The notes below the pieces were generated by a model. The model worked only from the letters and a program-made list of their open reading frames with translations. It was not told where the DNA came from and did no database searches. From an uncultured Collinsella sp. (GTDB taxonomy: Bacteria; Actinomycetota; Coriobacteriia; Coriobacteriales; Coriobacteriaceae): DNA of 5,402 nt. Every line of letters starts with the position of its first letter. Position 1 is the first letter of the stretch. Location of the stretch: assembly GCA_902493915.1 (NCBI GenBank), contig CABUQY010000099.1, forward strand, positions 1 to 5,402, in the 5' to 3' direction. The position numbers and the translations under genes were made by a program. Of this stretch, positions 5,305 to 5,402 are shown piece by piece.

Positions 5305-5402
5305 CTAGCTATTAAACCCGTTGAACTTGAGATAGCTCATCAAGTAAGCCTTCGAAACAAAGGATGAAACCGCGCTGCGCACAAGCAGCGACTCACGCGT
5401 TA
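5305..5402 (-). CDS. C-terminal end of a probable convergent gene, product unknown
   Basis: On the minus strand one frame is open from the right edge to a TAG at 5305-5307, giving 31 residues that end SYLKFNGFNS. Codon choice looks like that of the other genes, and the neighbouring terminator has its best T run in this direction. The other two minus frames meet stops close to the edge. The fragment is too short to assign to a family; it has no obvious motif or membrane segment. The frame could be chance, so this is a moderate-confidence partial gene. Confidence 0.45.
   Translation of the reverse strand, partial: TRESLLVRSAVSSFVSKAYLMSYLKFNGFNS

Noticed and set aside
5363..5402. ATG at 5363 after AAAGG as the start of a plus-strand gene
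   Set aside because: The AAAGG touches the ATG with no spacing and only 13 codons are visible; the minus-strand reading fits the terminator better.

Overview
The window reads as a stretch of chromosome from an actinobacterium, most likely an anaerobic gut Coriobacteriia of the Collinsella type. This is an inference from the gene families, the moderately high G+C content, and a gene order resembling the mycobacterial pgsA2 ... garA-Rv1828 region. No species can be fixed from sequence alone. Six complete protein genes lie on the plus strand, and the tail of a seventh is likely on the minus strand at the right edge. I see no mobile element, CRISPR array, phage gene or RNA gene.

Layout. Bases 1-315 hold no gene I can support, but contain a 57-bp near-palindrome (196-252) and a GC-rich hairpin (12-40). 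A promoter at 316-344 appears to start a five-gene run. The genes are a CDP-alcohol phosphatidyltransferase (PgsA type, GTG start at 381), a small FHA-domain protein resembling GarA/OdhI, a MerR-family regulator resembling Rv1828/FtsR, adenine phosphoribosyltransferase (apt), and a secreted coiled-coil NlpC/P60 peptidoglycan hydrolase. Gaps are 66, 3, 40 and 32 bases, and the run ends at a 14-bp-stem terminator (4223-4261). The next gene, a DegV-family fatty-acid-binding protein, is a separate unit. It has its own perfect TATAAT box, two strong inverted repeats in the promoter region, and an 18-bp-stem terminator that should work in both directions. That terminator is shared with the probable convergent gene at the right edge.

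How the genes may work together. The first transcript joins phospholipid synthesis, a phospho-signalling adaptor, a regulator whose corynebacterial relative controls cell division, purine salvage and cell-wall hydrolysis, which is a growth and envelope theme. The degV gene belongs to lipid metabolism but appears to be controlled independently.

I did not find an undescribed multi-gene system. The best leads are the two dyads in the degV promoter, the near-palindrome upstream of pgsA, and the partly conserved phospho-switch motif at the N-terminus of the FHA protein.
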